Program-made: the position numbers and the translations under genes
Part shown: positions 8,777 through 18,527 of the stretch, one piece after another
Layout of the letters: each line of letters opens with the position of its first letter
Position numbering within the stretch: position 1 is the stretch's first letter
From: Choricystis sp. odSpoLacu1
Taxonomy: Eukaryota > Chlorophyta > Trebouxiophyceae
Direction: 5' to 3'
DNA: 64,000 nt
Assembly (NCBI GenBank): GCA_958009055.1
Contig: OY253653.1
Coordinates: 1-64,000, forward strand
Notes under the pieces: generated by a model
The model's database searches: none
The model's input: the letters and a program-made list of their open reading frames with translations, nothing else
What the model was told of the DNA's origin: nothing

Positions 8777-10959
8777 TCAATCCCAGTACTTGACCACGCC
8801 ATCCCACCCCGCGGTCGCCACCTTGCTCGTCTCCAGCGGGTGCCACGCGACGTCGGCGCACACGCCGTCGTGCGCTTTGAACGAGCGCGCGACGCGCGCG
8901 TTTTTCCAGTCCCAAAAGTAGGCCTTGCCTTCGCCGTCGCCAGACACTAAGTACCGCCCGTCGTGCGAAAACGTGGGGCGGCACGCGTACCCCGAGACGG
9001 CGTGCCCGGTGAACGTTTTCTTGGGCACCGCTTTGAACCTGTCTTGCGTGCTGTACGTCAGAATCCTGTTGTCCGCGCTCTGCATCGCAATGAAAGCCGC
9101 CGTCGGATGCGACGCCGCCGCCGTAATGGCATGCATGCCTGGGTCAGCAATGACACGCGTCTGCACCGGGGTGCCGTACTCCCAGATGCGGATCGACTTG
9201 TCGTCGCTCGTCGACGCAAACGAGCGGCCGCCATCGAAAAAGGTGACACTGTTGACGGGGCCCAGGTGGTAGTTGTACTCCTGGACGACGTCGCCGGTGC
9301 GCACGTCCCACTGCGTGATTTTGCGGTCGGCCCCGCCCCCCAGCAGCACGTGGGGGGCGTCGGGGGAGGGGTGCCACGTGAGACAGTAGTGCATGGTTGA
9401 CCCATCCCCCAGGCTGGCCAGGGCGGCCCCCGTCTCCGTATCCCACAGGGTGGCCCGCTTGGAGTAGGAGGCTGTTGCGAAGCGGGCCCCCGTGCCGTCG
9501 AAGGCGGCGTCGCGAACGCCAGCGGCTTGAGCAGTCTTTTTGGATGCGCCGCCACCAGCACCAGCACTCTTCTTGCCAGCCCCATCCGCCCGGTACGACC
9601 GCAGCAACCGTTTGCCATCACCCGCAGTGTCCCACACTTTGGCGGCGCCATCCAGGCACCCGGTCAGCAGCAGGTGGCCCGTGCGCGGAAAAAAGGCGAC
9701 GCGCGACACAGCTTTGGCTCCCACCTGCCACGTGTGCACACACCGCTTGGGCGGGAAGCAGGCTGCCTCGGTGGCGCGCACGCCGCGGCGGGGTTCAATC
9801 CAGGACCGGCCCACCGCGTCGGTCTCGGCGGCGCCGCGGAAGGTGGATTGAGCGGTGGTGGTGGTGGCGGCAGTCGGGCCAGCCACAGCCGCCGCCCCTC
9901 CCTCCTTCTCTTCCTCCTCCTCCTGGATGAATCCCTCCGCCTTCAACCAGGCGCGCTGCTCCTCGGTGGGCCGGGCGGGGGCGACAGCCTTGTCAGCCCA
10001 GGGCGCACGGCGGGTGAGCGTCCAGGACGCGTCGGGGTCGACAGGCTCCGCATCACGCGCCGCTTTCATGGCCTTTTTGCGGGGCTGTTTAGCAGCACCA
10101 CCGCAATCGCCTTCGGCCAGGATGCCGCCCCCGGCCGCGGCCCAGGCGGCGACGTCGCCGACGACGTGCCCGCCGCCGCCGGGGGCAGCCGCATAGCCGC
10201 GCGCGCCAAACGTGGCGTAAGCGTCGTCAAACGCAAAGTCGGACACGGCGGCATCCTCGACGACGCCGCCCAGGGCCAGCACGGAGGCGGGAAGGGCGAC
10301 GGCGGAGGAGGCGCCCGGGCGCGCGGGGCCGAGCACTGGGGCGTGCATGGACGTGAGCGGCAGGTTCGTATACGTGGTGCGCGCGGACGCGGGGGCCAGG
10401 ACGCGGGTGGAGGCGGCGGGCACGGCGGCGCCGTTGACGAGGGCCAGGCCGGGGGTGTCGACCTGTGGAGGGAAAGGGGAGGAGGTCAAACACACAAACA
10501 CTGCTCCCCCGCCACACCTCTCTGTCACACACACACACACACACACACAACCCACTCTCTCTCTCTCACACACACACACACAACCCACTCTCTCTCTCTC
10601 TCACACACACACACAACCCACTCTCTCTCTCACACACACACACCTCTGGTGCAGCCGACTTGGGCGCCGCCAGGGAGCGGTACTCGGCGGCGGGCGGGGG
10701 GGGCGACCCGTCGCTGGCGTCACTGTGTGGAGTGTGTAGGAGGGGTGGCGTGTGTGAGTGTGTGTGTGTGCAACCCGCTTGGTGTGCTCTCTGCGGCGGG
10801 CAGAAAGCAGGAGGCGAGGCGGGGAGGTTGGCGAGCGACGCAATTGGGGGACGGCGCGGCACCACCGCCGGCACAGCTTGCCATCCACGCTTCCTCGCGC
10901 AACACGCCACACATGCAGCCTCCTGCACCCACGCACCCGTAGTCCGCGATGAGGTCCAT
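8777..10959 (-). CDS. CDC40: Pre-mRNA splicing factor PRP17/CDC40 (WD40)
   Basis: PRP17 joins the spliceosome for the second transesterification step. Three exons, 10937-10959, 10644-10722 and 8777-10462, give 595 residues in frame with GT/AG introns. The first exon encodes only MDLIADYG, a start typical of the family. The conserved N-terminal patch TTYTNLPLTSMHAPVLGP follows, then an acidic/charged region and seven WD40 blades. Diagnostic blade sequences include CVHTWQVGAKAVSRV, GHLLLTGCLDGAAKVWD, VVQEYNYHLGPVNSVTFF and TSDDKSIRIWEYG, and the terminal WDGVVKYWD closes the propeller. Only the blade loops carry Ala/Gly-rich insertions. Its 3' end converges with the permease 165 bp away. Confidence 0.95.
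10520..10645. repeat. Compound (CA)n/(TC)n microsatellite in a PRP17 intron
   Basis: Four tandem modules each combine a CA run, an ACCCACTCTCTC spacer and a TC run. They fill most of the intron between PRP17 exons 2 and 3 (10463-10643). On the coding strand this is a GT/GA-rich stretch right after the donor site. The module repeats at about 35-45 bp spacing, so it is a minisatellite built from microsatellites. Confidence 0.9.
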
Positions 10960-11211
10960 GGCGCGTGGAGGAGACGACGACTCGCAGGCAACGACCGCGG
11001 GCCGTCGGGAATTCGGCGCGCGCCTGTGTCGGCTGAGCGCGGCCGGTGAGAGCACACACACGCACACGCACACAGGGAGCAGTGGCGTGAGGGCGGGCGG
11101 GCGTGTGAGCGGTCGCCGAGATGCAGACGAAACGCCCGTGTGTTGTGAGACGTTATTTTTTTCTGTTTTCACTTCCTACCCCCCCCCCTCTTCTGCTTCT
11201 ACCCTCCCCAA

Positions 11212-12966
11212 CTACCCAACCGCGTTCCTCACCAACGGCAGCAACAGCAGGGGCAACAACCGCCCCACCGCACACACACCCACCAACGCGGGCAGACCCC
11301 CAAACTCGGTGGCCGTCACCCCAAACGCGGCCGTGGCGGCTGCTCCCACCACGTCGCCCACGCCACTGCCCGCGTTGGACAGAGACATCAGTGCGGCGAA
11401 TAACGAGGCTTCCACACCGTCAGGGCACAGGCGGGCAGCCAGCACCAGGACTGGCATCAGCGCGATGCGGCCCAGGGCGGCTAGGAGGGCAGAGTCAAAC
11501 ACCAGGAACGCGGCGTCGGGCACACCCAGCGACTGGTTGGCGCGCGTCATCAGCAGCAGCTGCGTAGCTGACGCGACAGCAGCCGCGACCGTGATGCCCG
11601 CCAGCACGCGGGCCAGGGGCAGGTGCTTGAGCCTGGCGTTGAAGGCGGCAACACCCGCGAGTGAGGCGACGCCGTCGATTAAATTCACTCGACCCAAAAA
11701 CTCGGGTTGAAACCCCAGTTCATTGGTGTAAAAATAAAACAGGGCTGATCCAGCATGGGGGGATGCATGATATGCAAAGATGAGCAGAGCGGGGGCGAGG
11801 GTGGCGGGCGTCGTCAGGGCGGCGACCAGGGAGCGGACTTGGGTGGCGAGCGACGGGGCGGCGGCGGCGGCGCGCGCAGCAGCAGCGCGGCGTGTAGGAG
11901 AGTGTTGGGTCGACGCCTGCCCCCCCCTGGCCGCCAGATCGCCACCCAGGTGCACTGCGTCTGGTGCCGCGCCATCCTCCAGGTCGCCATCCACGATGGA
12001 GGGCGGTGGGGACGCGCCCCTCCCACCGACACCGCTTCCAACATCGTCCGAGCGTGAGCGCGACGCTTTGCCGGCAGCCAGCCGCCTCTCATCCACAAAC
12101 AGCGCAGCCACGCCGATGAGCAGTGGAAACAGCGCCATCAACGCCAGCACCGGCCGAGGCCCGGTCGCCTGCACCAACGCGCCCGCAGCCCAGGCAGATG
12201 CGAGCAAACCCGCCGCTTGCGCCCCCCACGCCAGAGACTGCAGCGCGCCCGACGTGGCCTGCGGCTCCCCCCGCGCCAGGGCGACGACGATTCCGTCTAC
12301 GAAGACGTCTGAAAAAGCGATGGACAGTTCGCCGGTGGCCATTAAAGCGACCACCGCGCGGCGGGAGGGGGGCGCGGTGGACAGGCCGGCGTACGCGGCT
12401 GCGACCACGAGGCCGCACAGGACGAGGTAGGGGCGGCGCCGTTCCCGCGTGGATGCGCCTGGGAAGGTCAGGGGCAGGGAGTCGGACAGGAAGCCGTAGA
12501 GTGGTTTGATGATCCACGGGACGTGAGCAGTCGCAAACACGGCCGCGACAGCCGCGGGCCCCAACTTCAACTCATCTTTCAGCAGGTACTGTTCCGCCAG
12601 GTAGGCAAGCTGCATCTTGACGCCTTGCACAAAGTAGGCTGTGTAGAGGGTTGTGGGAGGGTGAGTTCTCGTGGGACGCCGGTTCTTGGAAGAACGAAAA
12701 AAAAAAAATAATAATAATAATAATAATGTCCTCTCTCACTCACCCAGCGTTACCGCCACCAGCTCAGGGCTGGGCGTCAACCCCATGTGCCGAAACAGGG
12801 CGGCCAGAGGCACACGAGGTCGGGGTGGCGCGCCCACCAGGGGGGCAGTCTCGACTGGAGGGTGTGGGTTTTGGGGGGGTCGTTTTTTTCGTCGGGCATC
12901 GCATTTTTTGGTCGCTCGTCCCCCGCCACTCCCTGCCTCCTGTCTCTCACCCGCCAACCCGTCCAT
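11212..12966 (-). CDS. Folate/biopterin transporter (BT1 family), MFS type
   Basis: Exons 12951-12966, 12744-12854 and 11212-12638 join in phase to give 517 residues. After a short N-terminus comes RVPLAALFRHMGLTPS and AYFVQGVKMQLAYLAEQYLL, the start of the BT1/FBT family. About twelve hydrophobic segments follow, with the family motif PWIIKPLYGFLSD in the second-third helix loop and SDVFVDGIVVALAR. Cyanobacterial Slr0642 and plant FBTs of this family move folates or pterins across plastid and other membranes. The first exon encodes only MDGLA, so there is no obvious transit peptide. A different upstream exon cannot be excluded. The 12.2-12.0 kb loop is Ala/Ser/Arg-rich and poorly conserved. 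Confidence 0.85.
12697..12726. repeat. A-run plus (AAT)n microsatellite
   Basis: Twelve A residues followed by about six AAT units lie in the intron between exons 2 and 3 of the folate/biopterin transporter. It is one of very few AT-rich tracts in this GC-rich window. Confidence 0.9.
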
Positions 12967-13292
12967 GGCAAGTTGGGTCTGTGTGGAGTTTTGGAGCCAC
13001 GCGTGGCTCAACAGTTCGGGCGGCGCCAGACCCGCGCGATGCGAAGGAAGACTCGCACGAGTGAAGACGAGAAAGGGGGAGGAGCATCATTTTTCGTGTC
13101 GAGGGCGACCCCCCGCCCTACGCCACCAGCACACCCAACCCTGTTGAAACAAACAAAATGAATTTACATCAGTGCTCACGAACAAAAGGAAAAAAACAGA
13201 TTGCCGCCGATCAACACAACAAAAGAAAAAGGAAGCGGTCTCTTTTTATTAGGTCAACGCTCCTACTTTCCCTCTCTTCTTCCTCTCTCTCT
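12967..13292. other. Intergenic, 5' side of the BT1-family gene and 3' side of the secreted-protein gene
   Basis: Both flanking genes run leftward. The part nearest 12967 should be promoter and 5' UTR of the transporter; the part nearest 13292 should be the 3' UTR of the secreted-protein gene. An alternative frame starting near 13094 on the minus strand gives a transit-peptide-like sequence (MMLLPLSRLHSCESS), but it does not match the phase of the next exon, so I did not include it. Confidence 0.5.
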
Positions 13293-14025
13293 TCACCGCC
13301 CAAACGGCAGTGGCAGCAGCTTGGACACCCGCGTCGCCACAGCGGCTGCATCCTCCACCATGTGGGTGCCCGCCTGGCCGGACGCCAGCTCGGCCAACCC
13401 CGCCGCGACGCCCGCAGAAAAGCCGCGGTTGGGTTCCGCCGTGTTGAACAGGGGGGAGTCCGCGGCCAGGGGGACGGCGGGGGTTCCAGTGCCAATGGGA
13501 GCCGAGTCGACGGCGTGCCAGTTGCCGGTGGGGGCGGGGGGGGGGGGCGACAGCCGCGGCGGGTTGAGCGGCGGCAGGCTGAGCGGCGGCAGCCGTCGCG
13601 GCCGCGGGCTGAGCGACAGTCGCCTCCGCAGCGACCGCGTCAGCAGTGGGTTGAGCGGCCTGAGGTGCGACGGCAGCGGTGGCAGCGGCGACGGGGGGTG
13701 TCGTCGTCACAGCGGTTGGGGGGGGCGTGACCGTTGCCGCGGCGCCAGGAGTGACGGCGGCGGCGACGGGGGCAGCCTGCAGCAGGCGGCGAGTGGCGAC
13801 GGGAGTGGTGGCCAAGGCCTGTGTGTGGCGGCGTGTTTTTTTGGGGGGGGGGTGTGAGAGCGAAGAGTGTGGCGGTGGTTGAGCACGCGTCCTCCCCCCC
13901 TGCTCTCCGCCAACCTCGGTTCGCCCCCTGCTTCACGGCTGTGCACTAACCACGTCTCCATACCAACCCAACCAACCCACCTGCACGGCCAGCACGAGGA
14001 TGAGGGCGGCGGTGACAGCACGCAT
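13293..14025 (-). CDS. Secreted Ala/Pro-rich protein with RRLLQ motif
   Basis: Exon 1 (13981-14025) encodes MRAVTAALILVLAVQ, a clear signal-peptide core. After a GTGGGT intron, exon 2 (13293-13818) begins ALATTPVATRRLLQAAP. ARRLLQ-like motifs are common shortly after the signal peptide of secreted proteins in volvocine algae. The middle is Ala/Pro/Thr-rich with repeated AAQPAA blocks, resembling cell-wall or arabinogalactan-like stalks. The C-terminal part is ordinary (GNWHAVDSAPIGTGTPAV, FNTAEPNRGFSAGVAAGLA) and ends LLPLPFGR. It is read only by skipping one base in a run of 12 C on the coding strand (13536-13547). About 189 residues. No enzymatic domain is recognised; an extracellular-matrix role is inference. 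Confidence 0.65.
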
Positions 14026-14391
14026 GGCGCACAAGAAAACTATTGACGCGGATGTGGGGAGACAGCGGGCGGGGGGGGAGGCTGCTGGGGGTGGCAGCAA
14101 GCGTAGACGGTGGTGAGAATCAACCACGCGTGTGGGTGGGGCAGGAGGGCGGAAAATGGGGTGAGAAACGTGGTGTGCGGGGGCGCCGCGCACAGTAAAG
14201 TGAAAAGAGCAGACGACGAGAGGAGAGAGCCCGCAATCAGACCTCTACCTGCCTTTTTTGCCTTTTTTGCGTCTCTCGATCCCCCGCGCGCACCAAACCA
14301 TCGTGCGCCGCGTGTGCCACTGTTTGCACGCGTGTGTGTGTGTGTTTGTGTGGCCTCATCCGTCTCTCTCTCTCGTCGCCACCCCCGACCG
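14026..14391. other. Divergent promoter region
   Basis: This stretch separates the leftward secreted-protein gene and rightward EMC7 by 366 bp. It contains a GT dinucleotide tract at 14331-14349 about 45 bp before the EMC7 ATG and CTCTCTCTC just after it. No exon is supported. Confidence 0.5.
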
Positions 14392-15164
14392 ATGCGGCCC
14401 CACACCATCGCGCTCCTGCTGCTGGCAGGAGCAGCCACCGCGCCGCCCGCCGCCGCGTCCGCCGCCGGCGTGACGATCAAGGGCAAGTTGGAGTGGCCAG
14501 GTGCGTGTGTGTGGGAAAGGGGATGGAACGGTGGGAGAAACGCGGGCTGAAAACTGTTTCCTCACCCCCCACCCCCACACAACCCTCAGCCGACTACCCC
14601 CACCCCGGCGACGCCGTCATCACCCTCACCCCGGCCGACCCCACCCTCCCGCCTCGCACCACGTGGGCCACGGTGGGGGGTGACTTTGAGCTGTACGGCG
14701 CCCCCCCCCACGCGAGCGCAACGCTCGACGTGTCCGCCCCGGGCCTCCTCTTCCCCCGCCTCTCCCTGGCCACGAGGGAGGCGACCACCGAGCGCGCCTG
14801 GTATGCGGACGCGCCTGACGCGGGCCTGGTGCCCACAGCTCCGCTCACGTTGCGCGCTGTGGGAAAAGCGGCCCACTTTCACGAGGCGCCGCCCTTCAAC
14901 CTGCTGGCTTTCCTGCAAACCCCCTACGGCATGCTGCTGTCCTTTGTCGCGTTCGCCGTGTTTGCGTTGCCCCGCATGAAGCTGGACCCGGACGAGCTGG
15001 AGGAGTTGATGTCGCAGGCGAGGGGAGGAGGAGGGGGTGGGGATGGAGCGGCAGGCGCTGGGGCACAGCCCCAGCTGCCTGCAGGGCGTCGCCCCCCCGT
15101 CCCCGGCCAGGGTGGCGCCCAGAGGCGGCGTGCTGCCCAGGTGGTGATTGAGGAGGTGGACTAG
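14392..15164 (+). CDS. EMC7: ER membrane protein complex subunit 7
   Basis: Exons 14392-14500 and 14590-15164 give 227 residues. The signal peptide (MRPHTIALLLLAGAATAPPAAASA) is followed by GVTIKGKLEWPDYPHPGDAVITL, the start of the lumenal beta-sandwich (DUF2012) of EMC7. EMC inserts tail-anchored and multipass proteins into the ER membrane. The membrane segment FNLLAFLQTPYGMLLSFVAF and the following PRMKLDPDELEELMSQ match the family's conserved anchor and cytosolic tail start. The cytosolic tail is Gly/Pro-rich and ends EEVD, which differs from the basic Lys/Ser tails of animal EMC7. EEVD also resembles the C-terminal motif of cytosolic Hsp70/Hsp90, probably by chance. Confidence 0.85.
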
Positions 15165-15234
15165 AGATTGTTTTGTGTGCGTGTGTGCGCGTGTTGTTGC
15201 AGCAAGCAAGTGTGCGCTCTCTTTTTTTCTCTTC

Positions 15235-16341
15235 TCACTTTTCCTCCGCCTCCTTCTCCTCGTAATCGCCCGCCACCGCGGGCGTCACCTCCATCTTGCC
15301 ACTCACGTCGCCAAGCACGTCCCGCACCCACGCCTCGTCCGCCTCTTCCTCCCCTGTCGCCTCGTGGTGCGCCTGGCGCAGCGCGGCCACCGCGTCGGCC
15401 GACAGCGACGACGACGCGAGGGACGTGCCCACCAGCAGAATCTCGGCGTGCGGCACCTGGAGCAGTTTGGGGGACGCGGGCGCCCACTTGTAGCCGCCGG
15501 GGGGGGCGGGGCGGTCGCCATGCCCCCCAAACTCGGCCGCCACGACGTCGGCGCCGCCAAAGTCGTTCACGCTCGCGCGCTGTTCGCCCGACAGCCCCAG
15601 GTTATTTTGGGCAGGGTGAGCTGGGTTCTTCACCGTCACGTGGAACGCGCCACTCTCGTCGATGCCAAACTCGGAGGCGGGGGTGGTGTCGGTGGAGGCG
15701 GGGGCGTCAGTCTCGTACGCCAGCACCGCGTCGCGGTCGCCGTGGGCGCACAACATGTACCGCCCTTCCGCCAGGACGCGCGGGGGGGGCTTCTCGCCCT
15801 CTTGCTTGCCCTCCAGCTTGAACAGCGCGGGCACACGCTTGTCCTTGAAAGACACGGCATCCACAAACCCCCACGCCCGTGAAGACGGCGACCCATGCGT
15901 CCCCGCGGCATCAGCGGGCAGCGTCTTGCGCCCCACGATCAGCAGGCGGGCGGCAGCGGCGTCGGCGTCGGGCAGCAGGGCGATGTAGAGGCGCTGCGCG
16001 TCGGCGGCGGAGGCGAGGGCGGGGGTGTGCACGCGCGGCGTCACCACAAACGCGACCGTGCCTTCCTCCACAATGGTGCACGGGATGGTGGCCCGGCGCT
16101 CGCGGGCGCGGGCGGCAGCAAGGCTGGGTGCGGGCGTTTGAGCGGGCTTCGGCGTTTGAGCGGGCGGCAGCAAGGCTGGGGGCGGCGGGTGGGTGGCGTG
16201 CTGCTCGGCTTCGTGCTGTGACGCCGCGTCGCTCGCCAGCGAAGGCGACCCGCGCGCTTTCTTGGTGGGGGGCGGGGCGTCGCCACCGGCCTGCGCTGGC
16301 ACGTGCGTGGCGGTGGCGTCTTGGGAGCGGGTGGCCGTCAT
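15235..16341 (-). CDS. Uncharacterised intronless protein
   Basis: A single exon of 368 residues starts at the ATG at 16341. The first 100 residues are Pro/Ala/Gln-rich and low-complexity with a basic KKARGSP patch. The rest is well-ordered: TIPCTIVEEGTVAFVVTPRV, RLYIALLPDADAAAARLLIVG, RYMLCAHGDRDAVLAYETD, GAFHVTVKNPAHP and HAEILLVGTSLAS. The tail is acidic. I do not recognise the family. The alternating hydrophobic strands suggest a beta-rich globular domain, and there is no signal or transmembrane segment. It converges with EMC7 70 bp away. Codon use and GC content match neighbours. Confidence 0.65.
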   Translation of the reverse strand: MTATRSQDATATHVPAQAGGDAPPPTKKARGSPSLASDAASQHEAEQHATHPPPPALLPPAQTPKPAQTPAPSLAAARARERRATIPCTIVEEGTVAFVVTPRVHTPALASAADAQRLYIALLPDADAAAARLLIVGRKTLPADAAGTHGSPSSRAWGFVDAVSFKDKRVPALFKLEGKQEGEKPPPRVLAEGRYMLCAHGDRDAVLAYETDAPASTDTTPASEFGIDESGAFHVTVKNPAHPAQNNLGLSGEQRASVNDFGGADVVAAEFGGHGDRPAPPGGYKWAPASPKLLQVPHAEILLVGTSLASSSLSADAVAALRQAHHEATGEEEADEAWVRDVLGDVSGKMEVTPAVAGDYEEKEAEEK

Positions 16342-16470
16342 TGTGGCGGGTTGGTGGAGAGGAGCGGGTTTTTTTGCGGCGACTCGCAAGAAAGTGATTG
16401 TTTGGTTGGTTTCGATCTAACCTCTGGTTTTCATCTCTCTCAGGTTCCCCGCCGGCCGCCGACCTCATCT

Positions 16471-17416
16471 CTACGCGCCCCTGCCCTCAGGCAACGCGGG
16501 CTCCACCTCGGCCGCCCTCGTCAACTCCTTGACATCCACGACGCGCAAAATGCCACCGTCCGAGTGCTTAAACGCAGTGTCCCGCCCCCGCAGCACGAGC
16601 GCGCCCCCCAACCGCGTCAACAGTTCCGCATTCTCGGGGGCCAGCTCCTTCCACCGCGTCAAACTGGTCACCATGCTCTGCAGCCGCAACGTGGCCAGCT
16701 CCATGGGGCGTTGATAGTTGCGTCCGAGGATGTCAAACGGGGACGACCCGCCAAACACGGGGGGGGCGGAGCGGTCGCCAACGTACCCGCGCGCCACTTC
16801 AGCCATCGTCCCAGGCGACCCCACACCAGCCAGCATGGCCACCAGGCGGGCGTAGGGGCTCACCTTCGCGCCGCCGGGAAGGATGGGGTCGAACCCGCGC
16901 GAAAAGCCGAGCGCGTCGTGCGTGGCGGCGGTGGGGTCGGCGTACAGAGTGCCCGGAGAGGCGCGCACCACGTCCGCCAGGGCGGCCGCGTTGGCGGCTG
17001 ACCCCAGGGTGACCATGACGAGTTGGACGCCGGCGGCAGCCCAGGCGGGTTGGGCAGCGATCTAGTGTAGGGAGGGGAGGGGGGTGTTGATTGCCACCAC
17101 AGAAAACGATGCACACACGCACGCTTCCCTATTCTTCAACTCCCACACTTACCAGCTTGGGCACCAGCTCCTGGGGCGCCAGGTCGGCGCAGTGGGTGAG
17201 GGCCACCAGCACTGTGCGATCCCCAGGGCCCGCTTTGAAGGTGGACAGCAGGTCCACCTCCACGCCATCATCAGGCCGGCACACTTTGACGCCTTTGAGG
17301 GAGGCGTAGTCGCGGTCGGTGGAGGTGGCGGTGGGCGGCCTGGGCGGTGTGCGGCGGGCACGGACGGGTGTGCGCAGCGTGGAGGGGGCGCGCAGTGGTG
17401 GGGCGTGCCTTTGCAT
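16471..17416 (-). CDS. PRXL2/AhpC-TSA-like thioredoxin-fold protein
   Basis: Exons 17153-17416 and 16471-17061 join at KL|IAAQPAWA in phase 0 to give 284 residues. The first 35 residues are Arg/Pro/Thr-rich like an organelle transit peptide. The core reads DRTVLVALTHCADLAPQELVPKL, GVQLVMVTLGS, GTLYADPTAATHDALGFSRG and GGALVLRGRDTAFKHSDGGI, the order of strands and helices in the AhpC/TSA antioxidant domain shared by PRXL2A/B (FAM213) and plant thioredoxin-like proteins. A single Cys (THCAD) stands where family members often have CxxC, so the redox chemistry may be one-Cys or lost. Residues around FDILGRNYQRPMELATLRLQ match the family helix before the last strand. Confidence 0.7.
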
Positions 17417-17602
17417 GAAGAGTGTCTGTGTGTGTGTGGAAAGCTAGGATGGGGAGTGTGTATGTGTGGAGAGGGGCGGAACGCGCATACACACACAGAA
17501 CACGCGAATTCGAAGGGGTGTGGCGTTGTCAGAACACCGTCAACGGTTTCGCTCGAGGTGCTCTCTCTTTCTCCCCGCCCGCCCCGCCGCACACGCCCTC
17601 GA

Positions 17603-18277
17603 ATGGCGGCATTCCCACGCCCTCAAGTGCGGTGGAACAACCCTGCTATCACACACACGCCGTCCGTCGCCCAATGCGTCCCTGTGCCGCGGCACACCAC
17701 CGCCGCGTCGGCGCACTCGACACCCCCCACCACCACCACCACCCGCGTCATCGTGTGGGACGTAGACAACGCGCGCCCTCCGCGCGACGCGCCGCCCGCC
17801 GCCGTGCTGGCCGAGCTGGGGCGAGTGCTGGCGGAGGCGTGCGGTGATGGCGGCGAGATCGATGCCTCCACCTCCACCACGTTTCACGCGTGCGCCAACG
17901 CGTCCACCTGGGCCGCCCGCCCTGATCTGGAGGCGGCGCTTTCCCGGTTGGCATCTGACGGGTCCACTGTCTACACCACCCCCACCACCCTGCGCAACAG
18001 CGCCGACGCGCTGTGCTCGTCGGCCGTCGTGGCCGCGACCGCGGCCGGCGCGACCGGTGTGGCGGTCGTCTCTGGCGACGCAGGCCTGGCCACAGCCGTC
18101 GCCTATGCTGCCGCTTGTGGTGTGCTGACGGTAGCGGTGGGCGATTTTGGCAAGGGGGACTCGCGGCAGGAGCGCCACGCGCTGGTGCGCGCGGCGGGTG
18201 GGCGCGCGGTCGCGTGGCGAGACGTGGTGCAACGCGTGAGAGAGACAGAGAGAGAGAAGAGACACAAAGTTGTGTAG
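17603..18277 (+). CDS. NYN/PIN-like domain protein
   Basis: An intronless gene of 224 residues. A 45-residue Thr/Pro/Ser-rich N-terminus precedes TRVIVWDVDNARPPRDAPP, which matches the first strand and acidic residue of NYN (LabA/limkain-type) RNase domains. The second acidic position (NSADALCSSAV) and the VAVVSGDAGLATAVAYA block also fit. NYN proteins are PIN-fold nucleases acting on RNA; some have lost activity. The C-terminus ends in a charged RETEREKRHKVV tail. The gene diverges from the PRXL2-like gene with 186 bp between start codons, and CA tracts lie in that space. Confidence 0.65.
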   Translation: MAAFPRPQVRWNNPAITHTPSVAQCVPVPRHTTAASAHSTPPTTTTTRVIVWDVDNARPPRDAPPAAVLAELGRVLAEACGDGGEIDASTSTTFHACANASTWAARPDLEAALSRLASDGSTVYTTPTTLRNSADALCSSAVVAATAAGATGVAVVSGDAGLATAVAYAAACGVLTVAVGDFGKGDSRQERHALVRAAGGRAVAWRDVVQRVRETEREKRHKVV

Positions 18278-18527
18278 AATGCATAGAACATGGTTTGATG
18301 AGAGTTTTGCAGCATGAGAATGGGGTAAAAAGAGGGCGCGAGCAGCCGCGCCGTCGTGAAGAAACAAAAAACACTCACCAAAAAACAAAATAAAATAAAT
18401 GGGGCAAACTCGTAAAGGGGGGGGGGAATCCGATCTACTAGATCGTTGCGTTTGGAAGTGGTGTGTGGGGGGGACACACACACAGGCAGGCGAAAAACAA
18501 AAAATCAACACCGACCATCTCTTTCCC

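Noticed and set aside
9527..10942. 471-codon plus-strand frame opposite PRP17
   Set aside because: It is antisense to WD40 exons and crosses CA microsatellites; His-Thr repeats come from the CA run.
15125..15164. EMC7 C-terminal EEVD as a TPR-chaperone docking signal
   Set aside because: The tail matches Hsp70/90 EEVD in sequence, but EMC7 is not a chaperone and a four-residue match is easily chance.
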